Below are positions 14,687-25,767 of a stretch of 64,000 bases of DNA, piece by piece; position 1 is the first letter of the stretch; each line of letters begins with the position of its first letter. Under the pieces are notes generated by a model that saw only the letters and a list, made by a program, of their open reading frames with translations, made no database searches and was not told the DNA's origin. Origin of the DNA: Circinella minor (Eukaryota > Mucoromycota > Mucoromycetes > Mucorales > Lichtheimiaceae); NCBI GenBank assembly GCA_016758965.1, contig JAEPRB010000027.1:1-64000 (forward strand), given 5' to 3'. Position numbers and translations under genes: made by a program.

Positions 14687-16496
14687 ATGAACAAAAAAAT
14701 AATAACAGAAAGGTCTCCTTTATTAAATCAACAATATTCATCGACAACAATAGTAGCAACACCAGCTACAGATATACCAACATGGGTAGAGGAATTCAAT
14801 TGGTTATTTTATAAAAGTTTTCCTTTATCACTTTACTATACTTTAAAAATTATTATTAATATTGCCAATATCCTTGTTCTTGGGCACCTAGTAAGTCCAA
14901 TTAATATTGTTGTAATTAATAAACAACAGCATAATATATATATATATATATATTAATTTATTATGTATTTAATAATAATAAAAAAATTAATGAAAATTAT
15001 ATTTTATTATATTAGGGTCCCACTGAGCTCGCTTCAAGTGCATTGGCCACCATTTTTCACATGGTTACAGGTTTTGCTCTTACAAGTGGTGCTACAAGTG
15101 CCCTCGATACTTTATGTTCACAGGCATGGACAGGTGCACAAGATCGAAGATTAGTAGGTATTCATTTACAACGAGCATTTGTTATTTTAAGCTTGATGCA
15201 TATACCCATAGCTGTTATATGGCTTAATGCAAATCGTATTTTTTTGGCAATTGGACAAGATCCAGAAGTAGCTCTTTATTCAGGTATGTAAATATTAAAA
15301 TATTCTTCTAGAAAAAAAGTAATCGATTATCAGTTCAAACATAATTTTACTCATATACAGTATCATTCTTCATTTTTGCTGAAATAATTAGCCATTTATT
15401 TACGATATTATTTAATCGGAGCACCTGCAGTTGCTTATGTGTAAGTATTTCTTTGGGGATCTATCCTCTTTTTTATGGAATAATTCAGCACGTATCATAT
15501 CAATCTAAATAGTAAACTAATATATATATATATATATATAGTGATGCATTACGAAAATATTTACAAGCAATGGGTATCATGAATGGATCTACTTATGTCT
15601 TGATGATTGTTACACCCATTCATATCTTACTTGTATATGTTTTGACATTTTCCGAAGTATTTAATCTTGGATTTGATGGTGTTCCTCTTGCAACTAGTCT
15701 TACCAATTGGCTTATGTTTTTGTTACTTGTCGTCTATACTCGCTTTACACCTGGATATTATGAAGGATGGGGTGGATGGACATATGCCTGTTTATCAGAT
15801 TGGAATACATTTTTCCGTTTTGCTATTCCAGGCATGATGACAGGTTTTCTTGAACTTGGATCAACGCATATCATTTCTTTCGGGGCCAGTTATTTGGGTA
15901 CAACCGAATTAGCAGCTCAATCCATATTCCTCAATATCAATGACGTATGTAGTGTAATTGGATGGGGTGTTTCTGGTGCAGTTGCCACTCGTGTTGGTAA
16001 TGCCTTGGGTAATGGAAGACCTGCCGATGCTCAACAAGCTGTCAAAAGTGCCTATGGTTTAATTTTTGGATTAACATGTTTATTATCAGCGGTTCTATTG
16101 GTTTGGTCTGATCGATTGGGGCTCTTATTTACTTCTGATCTTAATATTGTTGCTGCTCTAGCATCCATGATTCCTCTAATGGCAGTAAGCCAGGTTTTCC
16201 TTGGTTTAGGCAATGTTGGTACGGGTATTTTACGTGCTGTTGGAAGACCCGAAGTCACAGCTTGGATTCATGTTGTTATGTATTATGCTATTGGAATACC
16301 AGTTGCTTATGTATTAGCATTCAAAGCTGGTTGGCAATTACTCGGTCTTGTGACCGGTCTTTGTTTTGGTATCATCTTTTCTACAAGTGGTCATCTATTA
16401 TATATTCATGCTATCGATTGGTTCACAGTCGTACAACGGACACAAGAACGGATTCAAGAAGAAGAAACAAAAATTAATATTAACGAGTTACCTTAG
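14687..16496 (+). CDS. MATE family multidrug/organic-cation efflux transporter
   Basis: A polytopic membrane antiporter of the MATE (multidrug and toxic compound extrusion) family, which exports cationic compounds using an ion gradient. Four exons (14687-14890, 15016-15283, 15392-15440, 15542-16496), all in phase, give 491 aa and about 12 hydrophobic helices, the normal family size. The conserved signature GPTELASSALAT is present, then GATSALDTLCSQAWTG (the eukaryotic MATE LxTLCxQAxGA motif) and in the second half WGVSGAVATRVGNALGNG (the VRVGNxLG repeat). The short hydrophilic N-terminus contains ERSPLL, a possible acidic-dileucine-like sorting signal typical of vacuolar/endosomal proteins (inference). 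Substrate cannot be told from the sequence. The second exon's donor and the 49-nt third exon fit canonical GT-AG borders. Confidence 0.93.
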
Positions 16497-16879
16497 AAAG
16501 AAAAAAGATAGAGATATTTTCCAAATGTTATTAGATCTCTTTTTTCTTTATTATATACCCCAACCTTTTCATTGTCTTCTTTTCATTTTATTACATATCA
16601 TTATTATTATATTAACCATTTAATTATCTACTTGGATTAAAATTCTATAAATTGTTTTTTCCTATTTTTTTGTGATAATAAAAAAAAAAACCTTACATTG
16701 CCCCTATTTTTCGTTACCTTCTACCTTATAAAACTATGGGCGAAAATAATCACTATGTATAACTCTCAATTATTGTACATCTACTAAAGCATACATTGCT
16801 TCCTTTTCTAATAGGTATATTAAAGACGTAACTTTTTATCTGTGGTAAATAGTACTGAGATCCAAGCCAATTTTACAAT

Positions 16880-17014
16880 GGTTCTTAACCACCAAAGTGG
16901 TTTGAACCTTTTTTCTTTTGTTTACTCTGAGAAAATATGTTATAAATGACCACAAATAGTCTCATTTTTTTTGTAGCATATCCTTGTTCTATAGTTTAAT
17001 ATTTTGTGGTCATT
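16880..17014. repeat. Nested small inverted repeats
   Basis: A near-perfect hairpin (arms 16880-16892 and 16897-16908, loop CAAA) is followed by 12-bp perfect inverted arms AATGACCACAAA (16945) and TTTGTGGTCATT (17003). It could be a decayed MITE, but no target duplication is visible. Confidence 0.5.
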
Positions 17015-17659
17015 TCCCAGTTCCTCAAAAGTAAGAGTTCAGGATAATGACACTTGAGCTGATTTGAAACAAAAATTATCTTTTGATAAGTTACAATCAG
17101 CACCAAAATCGCTGTATTTAAGAGCGTTATAAAAACTACAAGACTATCTTTTTATTAAAAAGATTAGTAGACTAAATAAATCACTTTTCTCATGAACGAA
17201 AATATTTTTGTATATTTGATGTAGATACATAAAAAAAATTATAGTACATTCAGTAGTTTATCATATAATCACTCATAAATAGGGAAACTACTAGTAGGGC
17301 GTCTTATATTGTTAGGATAATGTTGAACGTGGATGTGTATGTTTCTATTATTTATTCCTGTATAAGAGTATTACATGCAATTATTATAACCGAGAACCGA
17401 CAGTAATGGATTTTTATAAAAAACAGAAAATATTAATTGACAGCACCCAAAAGTTTTTATATGGATTCAACAAGTACAATAAAAAAAAAAAGCGAAAGAC
17501 TTTAATTAACTAAGAAAACGGTGAAATACTTTTTCTAAATGGAGAATGAAGGTGATGATCTTCAGTTAAGGTGTTAAAATGTGTGGTTCTCTATTAAAGA
17601 GAACTATTGAATATTTTTGGTTGTTACAGTCTCGAAAAGTTTTTTTTTTATTGATTTGA

Positions 17660-18010
17660 AGTTGTTGTATTAAATGAAAGTTTTAATATTAGTGTTATTG
17701 TATCTATAAATTAATTAGTCAAAAGAAATACTGTAAGTAAATAACAGCTGTGTTCGAATGGAAGAAAGAAAAGTACTATTAGTATATTCATAAATAAAAT
17801 AAATATCCATAAAAAAACGGCCGTTGTGTTATTGCTATTACATCTATAAAAGTAAAAAATATACAGTAATAGTCGTAATAATGGAAGTTAGAGTATTACT
17901 ATTACTGAATCCATAAAAGTAATTGTCAAAAAAAAACATAATAACCGTGTTAAATGAAAGAAAAGAATTGTTGTTAATACATCTACTGGTAAAAAGTAAT
18001 TATGCAAGAA
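17660..18010. repeat. Degenerate ~75-bp tandem repeat, about five units
   Basis: Diverged units share the order GTGTTAAATG(G)AAG ... TATTA/TTATTA ... ATCTATAAAAGTAA ... AAAAAA ... AATAAC. Unit starts fall near 17665, 17750, 17822, 17875 and 17946. Spacing and sequence vary, so this is an old array. Confidence 0.45.
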
Positions 18011-18331
18011 AGAAAAAGAAAAAAAAAACTCAGTTATGTACCCATTATAGGATTTCCCTTCGGACTTGCCAAAAAAAAAAAAACTACAACCTATTTCATT
18101 TCTTTTTATTATTTATTCTTATTATCCTTCTTTTCTTTTTTTCTAATACATATTTAAGAAAACGCGTATACTTTTGTTCTTTAATAGTTTACACTCATTT
18201 ATACAGCCCTACATTCTTAAACTTTATATTTTATTTTTGCAATTAATGTTCTTTTCCATCATAATATTAAAATCTCATGAATTTACTAAATTATAATCTC
18301 GGTTCCAGTCGGTTCCGGTTCTTCGGGTCTT

Positions 18332-20075
18332 ATGCGGATCCCTATATATCAAACTATTCCAAAGAGCTTCAGACATTCAGAAGTAACAGATATACTGTCA
18401 TTGGATAATATAAGAATGACACGACCATGTGCCAGGGAAGCAGAAGACAATTGTATTTGTCTACTTCACCTGATGGCGCAGCGTTTGAGGGAGAGATTGC
18501 ATATTGAAAAGGTATTTATCTCTCCTCAATCCAACAGCAAAATAGCATTGACGGAAAGAGACATGCCAAGGCCAACGATCATGAATAAAGTAACAGGTGT
18601 GGACGGTACAATGCAAGGTACAGTTTGTTTTTGTATATTAGCGATCTAGTTACTAATAGATGTCTTGTGGATTTTGCTAAATATGTTCGTAGTCAATCAA
18701 AGATTTGTATGGTCATTCTTGAATATTGATTATGCAGGGCTTAGTACGGATGAAGAGGACATCAAGGAATTTTTATGGTAAGAATAAAGAGAGAGGAGAG
18801 GTGTTTTTAAGGGGTTCATAAACTCATCAAAGGTCTGTTTAGTGAATATTCAAGTATTAAAAAAATACTCGTAGTCGATCTCATTCCAACAACCTCAAAA
18901 GTAACAATATACGACATGTTATAGACTAAACTCAAGTCTATAGTGATTCCAGGTGAATTTATGATACAATGGTAAATAGAAAAGTGAAAAAGTGAAAAAT
19001 GAACTTGTTTTTTATTTATTGGCTTTGTTAACTATTTATATAGGCTTAGCTTTTTTGTACAACTCAAGCCTCTTTATTCAAGCTTAAGTTCTTAGTTACA
19101 ATATTACCTAAACGGTAACACGACGCAACAGTACCATTATTGGATCTTACCAAGCTTAATGTATTTAACTGTCATTCTGGAATAAAGATCATCGTGACAC
19201 AATCAATTTCTTAATGACTTGGGCTAATAATAATTCCGTTGCACATTCACATATATACATTGATACCTAATAACATTTGATTTCATATATATTATACATC
19301 AAACCCTCTCATTCATCCTCTTTCTGCTTTATATATAAAAGCCATGGTAAATACCACAAATAATCAAATGTATATACTCCCTTTTTATCAAGTTCTAACC
19401 TAACTTCTATATCACTCTGGTTCTTAATTTCTATAAACAACCCAAATTTACAGTATATATATAAGAAACCGGCTCATATGGTGTAATTGGAAATGGTGAC
19501 GAATGCTATAATATCGAAAGTTATCTGAGAAATTACTGGAACAACTGATTTGATCAAGATGATAGCCACGTAATGAGTAGCACCTTAAGCGAACATATCA
19601 AGATTGGGAGACGTTTGTTTGTGGATGGCGTTGTATATACTTGTGAAGAAAACCCGTCCGCGTCCAAGAAGCTTGACACATTATTAAGATTCGTCCTTCC
19701 AGCAAGTATAAGAGGCCTAACTGGCACATATTTCGGCAAGGTTATCATGTTTTTTCCCATATTTTTGAAGGAGGTATGTTTTCGCGTGTATTTTTATATA
19801 TTATTGTTAAATGTTAATGTACATACATATATGATGCTAACGATGTCATTTATTAGAGGAGCATTCACTTTGTCAGGTGAAGTTGTATGGCGGTGTCACT
19901 TGTGACGAGTATGGTACTCATCAAAGAAGAAGAAAGGAATTCCACATGTGTTTAGAAGACCAGATGGTGCCACCCCTGCCGACAAAACAATTGTTGCGCA
20001 CGTTGAAAATATCCAAGGATATGCTGAAATGTTAAAATCATCAGCACACACCAATCGATTTTATTTACATGTTTC
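18332..20075 (+). pseudogene. Degenerate multi-exon gene remnant, unknown family
   Basis: Protein-like patches separated by stops and frame changes. The first (18332-18616) reads to a possible donor (CAAG/GTACAG region) and is followed by a short piece GLSTDEEDIKEFLW (18738-18779) with AG before and GTAAG after. A later patch (19480-19745) reads GDECYNIESYLRNYW, an in-frame stop, then IKIGRRLFVDGVVYTCEE and LPASIRGLTGTYFGK. A last patch (19870-20075) is readable in two overlapping frames (FRRPDGATPADKTIVAH). No domain was recognised. Splice-like borders suggest a once intron-bearing gene, now broken; mobile-element origin is possible given what lies next to it. Confidence 0.4.
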
Positions 20076-20323
20076 CAGGAGAAGTAGTAGAAACTGATAT
20101 AGCTAAAGTTTGAAGATTTTTTTTTTACTGGGACTTTGAATAAAAAAAATATTTCTCTACTCTTGTACTACTTCTATGTAAGAGATTAGTATAAATAAAT
20201 AGGCACAAACTCCCACACACAAACACACACATATAAATTAGTTGTTCTCTTTCCTCTGACTATTACATTCTAAAACAATATTTCATTCTCCATTGCTCAT
20301 ATATGGAGTTTTGTGTACCATGT

Positions 20324-20363
20324 GTTACCTGAGGCACCTGAGGTATCTGAGGTACCTGAGGTA
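20324..20363. repeat. Short tandem repeat of ACCTGAGGT-like 10-mers
   Basis: Four successive copies of a (GTAC)CTGAGG motif lie immediately left of the 595-bp inverted-repeat element. The block starts GTTACCT and ends AGGTAAC, so its ends are themselves inverted. Confidence 0.6.
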
Positions 20364-20373
20364 ACTTCCCATG

Positions 20374-20968
20374 AGGTCCTCTCGAGATGCGAATTAATTT
20401 TTTAAAAAAAATTGATTTTCCTAAAATGGAAAACCAATGGTTCTTTATAAATGGATTTGTACAACTCGGGCTTTGGAAAGTGTTATACTACCCGGAACGC
20501 GTGAAGTAATGATACTCTTACTTCTTTTTTTTACGTATTTGACAAAATAAAGATATATGTTTTGGGTGACGATCCAACAACAGATGCTTGGTTTGTTGTG
20601 TCTCGATCAAACATTTCAATAAGTCATTCGATTGTCAAAAGAGACCAAAAACTTACGTTAAGGAATTATACCATGAAGAAGGAAGAAGCATTAAGGTCAC
20701 AGTAATCAGTAACAGTAAACAAAGTAAATAATGTAGAAACTCAAGTAAAAGCGCAAATGTGTTGATCTGTACGCGTCAATGTCGTACGAGTCGCTTTAGT
20801 ATGTTCAAAATGGAAATCAGAGAGCAAAAAAACCTGAAAAAAGTGGGTTTTTTCATTTTTAGGTTTTCTATATATGGAGAACCATTTGGGGGGAGATTTT
20901 CTATTTAAAGTAAACGAAAAGTCGGGGGTCCTAGTTTTAAAAAATTAATTCGCATCTCGAGAGGACCT
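20374..20968. mobile_element. 595-bp non-autonomous element with 34-bp inverted ends
   Basis: Ends are perfect inverted repeats of about 34 bp beginning AGGTCCTCTCGAGATGCGAA and continuing into TTAATTTTTTAAAA. Both sides are flanked by ATG, a possible 3-bp target duplication. The interior is not an empty MITE: it holds an exon-like reading FINGFVQLGLWKVLYYPERVK, a GTAATG...AAATAAAG intron-like gap, and a second reading VLGDDPTTDAWFVVSRSN, then a stop. It has therefore either captured a gene fragment or is the internal-deletion derivative of a larger element. The 3-bp duplication would fit PIF/Harbinger-like or related families, but the superfamily is not certain. Confidence 0.7.
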
Positions 20969-20983
20969 ATGGTGTCATCCATC

Positions 20984-21362
20984 TACTGGTTTTTTCCAAA
21001 TTATTTGCGTCAAGCAGAAATAATTTTGCTTTTCCATATTAAATTTTTGCGTCACTCATAAAAGAATTTTGCGTTGCCTAGGAAACAAATTTGCGTTACC
21101 AGCTTGAGTTAATATCCTTGCATTGGTGTTTTTGTGTAGCAATTTGCTGTATTTTTTTTTGTTTATATATAGTTTTTCAATAAAATAAAACTTCATGTAA
21201 AATATATGTATTAAAAGCGCAAATTGCAACATAAAGTTACTTCTATCGTAATACCTTCACAGCAATGGTGTGTATAACATTGCTAGCCAAAGCATCAAAT
21301 GATTCCGCTAATCGCCAATACAATGAATCGGATAATGTTTGTTGTTGTGGAACTAAACCTGA
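20984..21362. repeat. Left terminal inverted repeat (379 bp)
   Basis: Outer about 255 bp are non-coding and contain spaced TTTGCGT(T/C) motifs; the inner about 120 bp are the BRCT-coding part of the FCP1 fragment. It pairs with 29658-30030. A 9-10 bp insertion (around 21240-21250) is the main length difference. Confidence 0.88.
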
Positions 21363-21538
21363 AAACACAATATAAATATCATCCAATATCTTCTTTTTCA
21401 TTTCAGGCATCAAATCTTTTACATCTGGCTTTTCCATTGGTACCCCTATGCCATTCTCAGCTTGTTGTTTCTTATAAAGTTCTAATCCTTTGTAAAACCG
21501 ATCATGGACTGCTGGCAATATCTACAGCAATTTTGTAA

Positions 21539-21570
<32 letters not shown>

Positions 21571-22165
21571 AAGATAGAACTGTCGATAATTCTGCTAACT
21601 ACGAAATAGAAGGAGAGGTTGTGTGCGGATAACTTGTATATTTCATCTCTGCCATAGTATCTAAATCTTTATAATCAGCAACAAGCACTGGCCGATCTTG
21701 ACCTGGTGTTAATTCATTTTGTTTTTGTGCTAAGAATCGTCGTCGTTGTTGTTCTTTTGCTATTACTTAAATTTTTTCTTGCTCTTCAAGAATTTCAGAT
21801 TCATCACTATTCTCTTCACCTCCTTCTTCATTCTCGTTATCATTTTCTTTTTTCTTTTTATCCTCTTTAGTTTCTTTCGCTTCACCTTGTATGTGTCAGA
21901 TAAACAATGATGTCAGTTGGAATATGCTTTGCTCCCTCACATATTTTTTTTTTCAATTTATAAGCAAATAATCACAATATATTGTTACTTTTCTTTGAAT
22001 CAGATACTTATTCCTCTGTGTGTTTTCCTGTTGTGTCATGGACATCCGAAATCTAAAAAGTAATATACATTGGTGAATAATCGCCACATAGCGACCAAAC
22101 CAGTAATGTACATCTATTAGAACAATTAAATCGAAAACGACAATAGCCAATAGCATCATCATCAG
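21243..22165 (-). pseudogene. FCP1: Truncated FCP1-type RNA polymerase II CTD phosphatase fragment
   Basis: FCP1 dephosphorylates the RNA polymerase II CTD; only its C-terminal half is represented here. The piece reads HDTTG after an intron-like AG (about 22050), an acidic Glu/Asp/Lys stretch (21900-21790), then an in-frame TAA near 21768 followed by AKEQQRRRFLAQKQNELTPG and PVLVADYKDLDTMAEMKY. After an intron comes DRFYKGLELYKKQQAEN, PDVKDLMPEMKKKIL and the start of the BRCT domain (IYIVFSGLVPQQQTLSDS, YWRLAESFDA). The BRCT domain is cut after about 35 residues and the catalytic DxDxT domain is absent. A degenerate Cys-containing stretch at 22080-22165 may be the preceding exon. The last part of the fragment is duplicated, inverted, in the right TIR. 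Confidence 0.8.
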
Positions 22166-22512
22166 CCATAAATACTATTATTAATAATTCCATATCAACT
22201 CCTACTGTATACTAAATAATAGCCATAATAAATCACCCATCAGGAAAAATTATCAGTGTGTTTTATTATAAACGTTGTTGGAGGTTGCTAGATAATAACA
22301 AAGAAAGAAAAAAAAAACGGGAGGGGAGGGGAGGGGAAGTTTATATATCTTAAATATTATATAATCTTTCGCTTCCTTAACCTTTAAGTTATTACTATGG
22401 GAATAAAGTATACCTTGGCAACAACTGTAACCGACATAATTTATTATTAGCATCAGAATCATTATGTTATGACCGACAACAACATCAAACAAACACAAAC
22501 ATCATAGAATTG
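22166..22512. other. Non-coding DNA inside the 9-kb element
   Basis: No protein-like reading. Contains a purine run (GGGAGGGGAGGGGAGGGGAA) at 22318-22338. Confidence 0.5.
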
Positions 22513-22516
22513 CGCC

Positions 22517-23500
22517 GTTCGTATTAAACTTCATCTCTTTTTCGTATAAGCAGGTGTTCTCTGCAATAGAAAATCCAGTCAAGCTGAACCCGCCAAAGCA
22601 GTTGCCATGCAAAGGCTGCCCACAACAATAACGTTGTGAATCAAAAACACTTTGACGCTGGTGAACGATAACCAATCTGCCACAATGAAAAACCCAGTCA
22701 AGCTGAACCTGCCAAAGTGGATACCATGCAAAGGCTGCCACAACAATGACGTTGTGAATCAAAGACACTTTGACGCTGGGGATTGGCCCTGCTATACAAA
22801 AGAACAGAAAAGAAACCAAAAAACTCGCCAAAAAGTTCTTGGATTCAACAAAAAAAAACAACAACATTAGTTCATGCCCTTCTAAAGATTTCTTCACAAC
22901 AAATAATAAATGAATAAAGAGAAAACTAACCTTAAAAAATATGCCGTTCGTATTAAACTTCATCTCTTTTTCGTATCAGCAGGTGTTCTCTGCAATGGAA
23001 AATCCAGTCAAGCTGAACCCGCCAAAGCAGTTGCCATGCAAAGGCTGCCCACAACAATAACGTCGTGAATCAAAAACACTTTGACGCTGGTGAACGATAA
23101 CCAATCTGCCACAATGAAAAACCCAGTCAAGCTGAACCCGCCAAAGTGGATACCATGCAAAGGCTACCACAACAATGACGTTGTGAATCAAAGACACTTT
23201 GACGCTGGGGATTGGCCCTGCTATACAAAAGATAGAAAAGAAACCAAAAAACTCGCCAAAAAGTTCTTGGATTCAACAAAAAAAAACAACAACATTAGTT
23301 CATGCCCTTCTAAAGATTTCTTCACAACAAATAATAAATGAATAAAGAGAAAACTAACCTTAAAAAATATGCCATTCGTATTAAACGTCATCTCTTTTTC
23401 GTATAAGCAGGTGTTCTCTGCAATAGAAAATCCAGTCAAGCTGAACCTGCCAAAGCAGTTGCCATGCAAAGGCTTGGGATAACTACAGGTTTGTGAATCA
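22517..23500. repeat. Tandem array of 428-bp units (2.3 copies) with internal ~120-bp duplication
   Basis: Units start at 22517, 22946 and 23374 (periods 429 and 428 bp) and are about 97% identical; the third is cut after about 120 bp, then diverges. Each full unit holds two diverged copies of a ~120-bp module (AATCCAGTCAAGCTGAACC / ACCCAGTCAAGCTGAACC). On the plus strand the second module stays open and reads NPVKLNLPKWIPCKGCHNND then VVNQRHFDAGDWPCYTK, with a CxxC and a His. This hints at descent from a small Cys-rich coding module, but stops break the first module. Confidence 0.85.
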
Positions 23501-23800
23501 AGTGCACTTTGGTGATGACGAGTGGCAAGTAATGTTGGAGAAAAAACCACAGGAACTGTTGGAAAGGAAACGATGGAAACTCTTTGTCGGCGGTTTTTTT
23601 TTTTGGCACGGCTAAAGTGAATGAGGCAGTGAAAGCCAATAAAAAAAGGCTATGACGTTTGGATTTACCCAATCAGTTTTAACTATGACATGTTGCTGAG
23701 ATTTAAACAGATAGCGTAAGAGAGAGAAGAGCACATAAATTATTACTGCTAATCTCAAAAAAAAAATATTGCTGCCAAAGGCTGTATCAATAGTGTCAAA

Positions 23801-25478
23801 ATGGAATTTAACTTCAATAATAAAAGATGTGGAAGAAAAACAGGAGGAAAAAATCCTAATGGTGGGAGAAAATCTAATGGACCAAAAGCATTATCTAATG
23901 GAGAGTTCATGATTGCATTTGGGGATGAAAATTCTGCTGAGACAAGTGATTCGAGGAACAATGCCAACAATGGACCCGTTAATACGAAATCTAGCAGTAG
24001 CCGAACTATTGCCAATGAATCGATCTCTATGGATTCGGCTTCTTCTGAATCGATAAACACTCCTTCAGAAGAATTAACTGTAGTTGAAGAATTAGCTACT
24101 GTTCGTGAGCTCCTAGAGGAACAAAATCCAGAGGAGACAGTAACAGACAATAATGTTTTTGACGTTGGTGATGACGATGAGCCTGAAGAAGCTGATATTC
24201 CCATACCAGAAGAAGATGAGCGATCTGGTGAAGATGAGGATAGTGTGGTTGAGGAATACTTTCGTAAAATTCAAGATCGCATACGAGTTGAAATGTATAA
24301 CAATGCAGATCAATTTCCTCAAGAATACCAAAATGTTCATTTTTTGCATTGATGGGAGAAAAGAAAATCGATCCAAGCCTTTTGTACTTTCCGTGTGTAT
24401 TTCTGTGGTTTTCTCACGTTTTGTTTAAAAAGTTTTTTAAGAAGGAACTAAAGTGTCCAGGATGTAAATATCAAATCGTCATCGTTATATATTGCTACTT
24501 TGATTGTAATTAATCGCTCGACTGCCCAAGTAACTGGAGCTCAGTATAATAAGTATACTGTCGAGTGTCAAAAAGCAGCATATGCAATTATATCAGTTCA
24601 TACAGATAAGGAGAAAATCACATTCGATTCTATTCTTCGTCAGCACTTTCCAGATCACAGAAAAAAATCCATAGACTACCTTAAATTCACTAAGCTTTGG
24701 TCACAAGAGGTTAATGGTATAGATATATGTTATAAGACGCCAGAACAGCTCAAAAATTATTTTACAAAGTGGAAAGAAATTGATAATATTAAACGTACAA
24801 AAAATAATAACAAAGAAATAATTGATAAAGTGAGCAAAGATTTAAATTCATCAGTTCGTAAGCGAGCTGCCCTACCTGCACAATATCCATCACCGTCAAA
24901 AGCACCACGTACCAGCATAATAGCTCAAACTAATAGTAGCTCTAATTGTTCAGCAATAGATACTCATCGCTCTATTTCTCCTTCTTTAATTCGTCCAGCA
25001 CCTCTATCTATTGATCCACAACAACTAGCTGCCTTTATGTTCCATCAGTTGATGTCACAACAATTACCTTCCTCTATGCTAGAAATGCCATTAATTACTA
25101 GACATGCCGAACAATCTTTTTCTTCTGGACTTTCATCGTTTCAACCTTTAGGTAAGAAAGCTAGTTTTTCTTATATGTTTTCGTTCCAAAATATATATAT
25201 CGACATGACAACATTATTTAGCACTAAGAAATACAAATTCTATTATAGCACTACAAACATATACAAATAGTACGTAAAGGCAGCAGCAGTAATAACAATA
25301 TTCTCAAAGGCATCCATAAAAAAAATCTAAAGACATGTGCTATTTGTGGCAGCATTGAGTGTAAATGAAAGAACAATAGAGCGAAATGTATAGCGAAATC
25401 CAATGTATGTGGCAAAATCGATTGTACAAACAAATATGATAGAGCAAGCAAAATGCATTCCGAACATGAATAATAATT
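23801..25478 (+). pseudogene. Broken transposase-like gene (zinc-binding ends, catalytic middle missing)
   Basis: An N-terminal open stretch (23801-24351, 183 codons, basic GRKTGGKNPNGGRK start, then acidic) ends in a stop. After a frame change the reading continues PSLLYFPCVFLWFSHVLFKK then FFKKELKCPGCKYQ, a hydrophobic segment followed by CPxC that resembles the zinc-binding N-terminal module of large fungal transposon proteins of the DUF6729 type (from memory, not searched). A further open stretch (24500-25152, after a gap with stops) reads IISVHTDKEKITFDSIL, then a Ser/Pro/Gln-rich tail. A GTAAGA...CTATTATAG intron leads to a Cys cluster TCAICGSIECK, an in-frame TGA, then KCIAKSNVCGKIDCTNKYD. 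The catalytic core seems to have been deleted between CKYQ and the C-terminal part. Unable to make an active enzyme as it stands. Confidence 0.5.
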
Positions 25479-25767
25479 AATTACTTTAACAATATAAATG
25501 CTCACATATTACATATATGACAAATAGCTAGTTATCATTATCATGTTTTTTTTTTCAAATAGTTATAAATATCCAATCCCATATATAATCATCATTTGAC
25601 AATAGAATTAATCAATAAACAAAATAATAATTTTGTTTTTCTCCCCTTCGCTGCGCTACAGGGCCATTTCCTAATTGGGAACAGTTAATTCTTTTTGCCT
25701 CATAAAAATCGGCATTCCCCGTCAACGCGCCATCTTTTGTATTTCTTTTTTTATATTGTGAACTAAA

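Larger units (their letters stand above)
16497..18331. other. Intergenic AT-rich DNA with small inverted repeats and degenerate tandem repeats
   Basis: No protein-like ORF. It contains two small hairpins (16880-16908 and arms 16945-16956/17003-17014) and a degenerate tandem repeat (about 17660-18010), listed separately. It marks the start of the accessory region. Confidence 0.6.

Noticed and set aside
22502..23550. Minus-strand ORFs across the 428-bp array (VSLIHNVIVV...)
   Set aside because: They recur only because the DNA is tandemly repeated; the plus-strand reading is more protein-like, and neither makes a complete gene.
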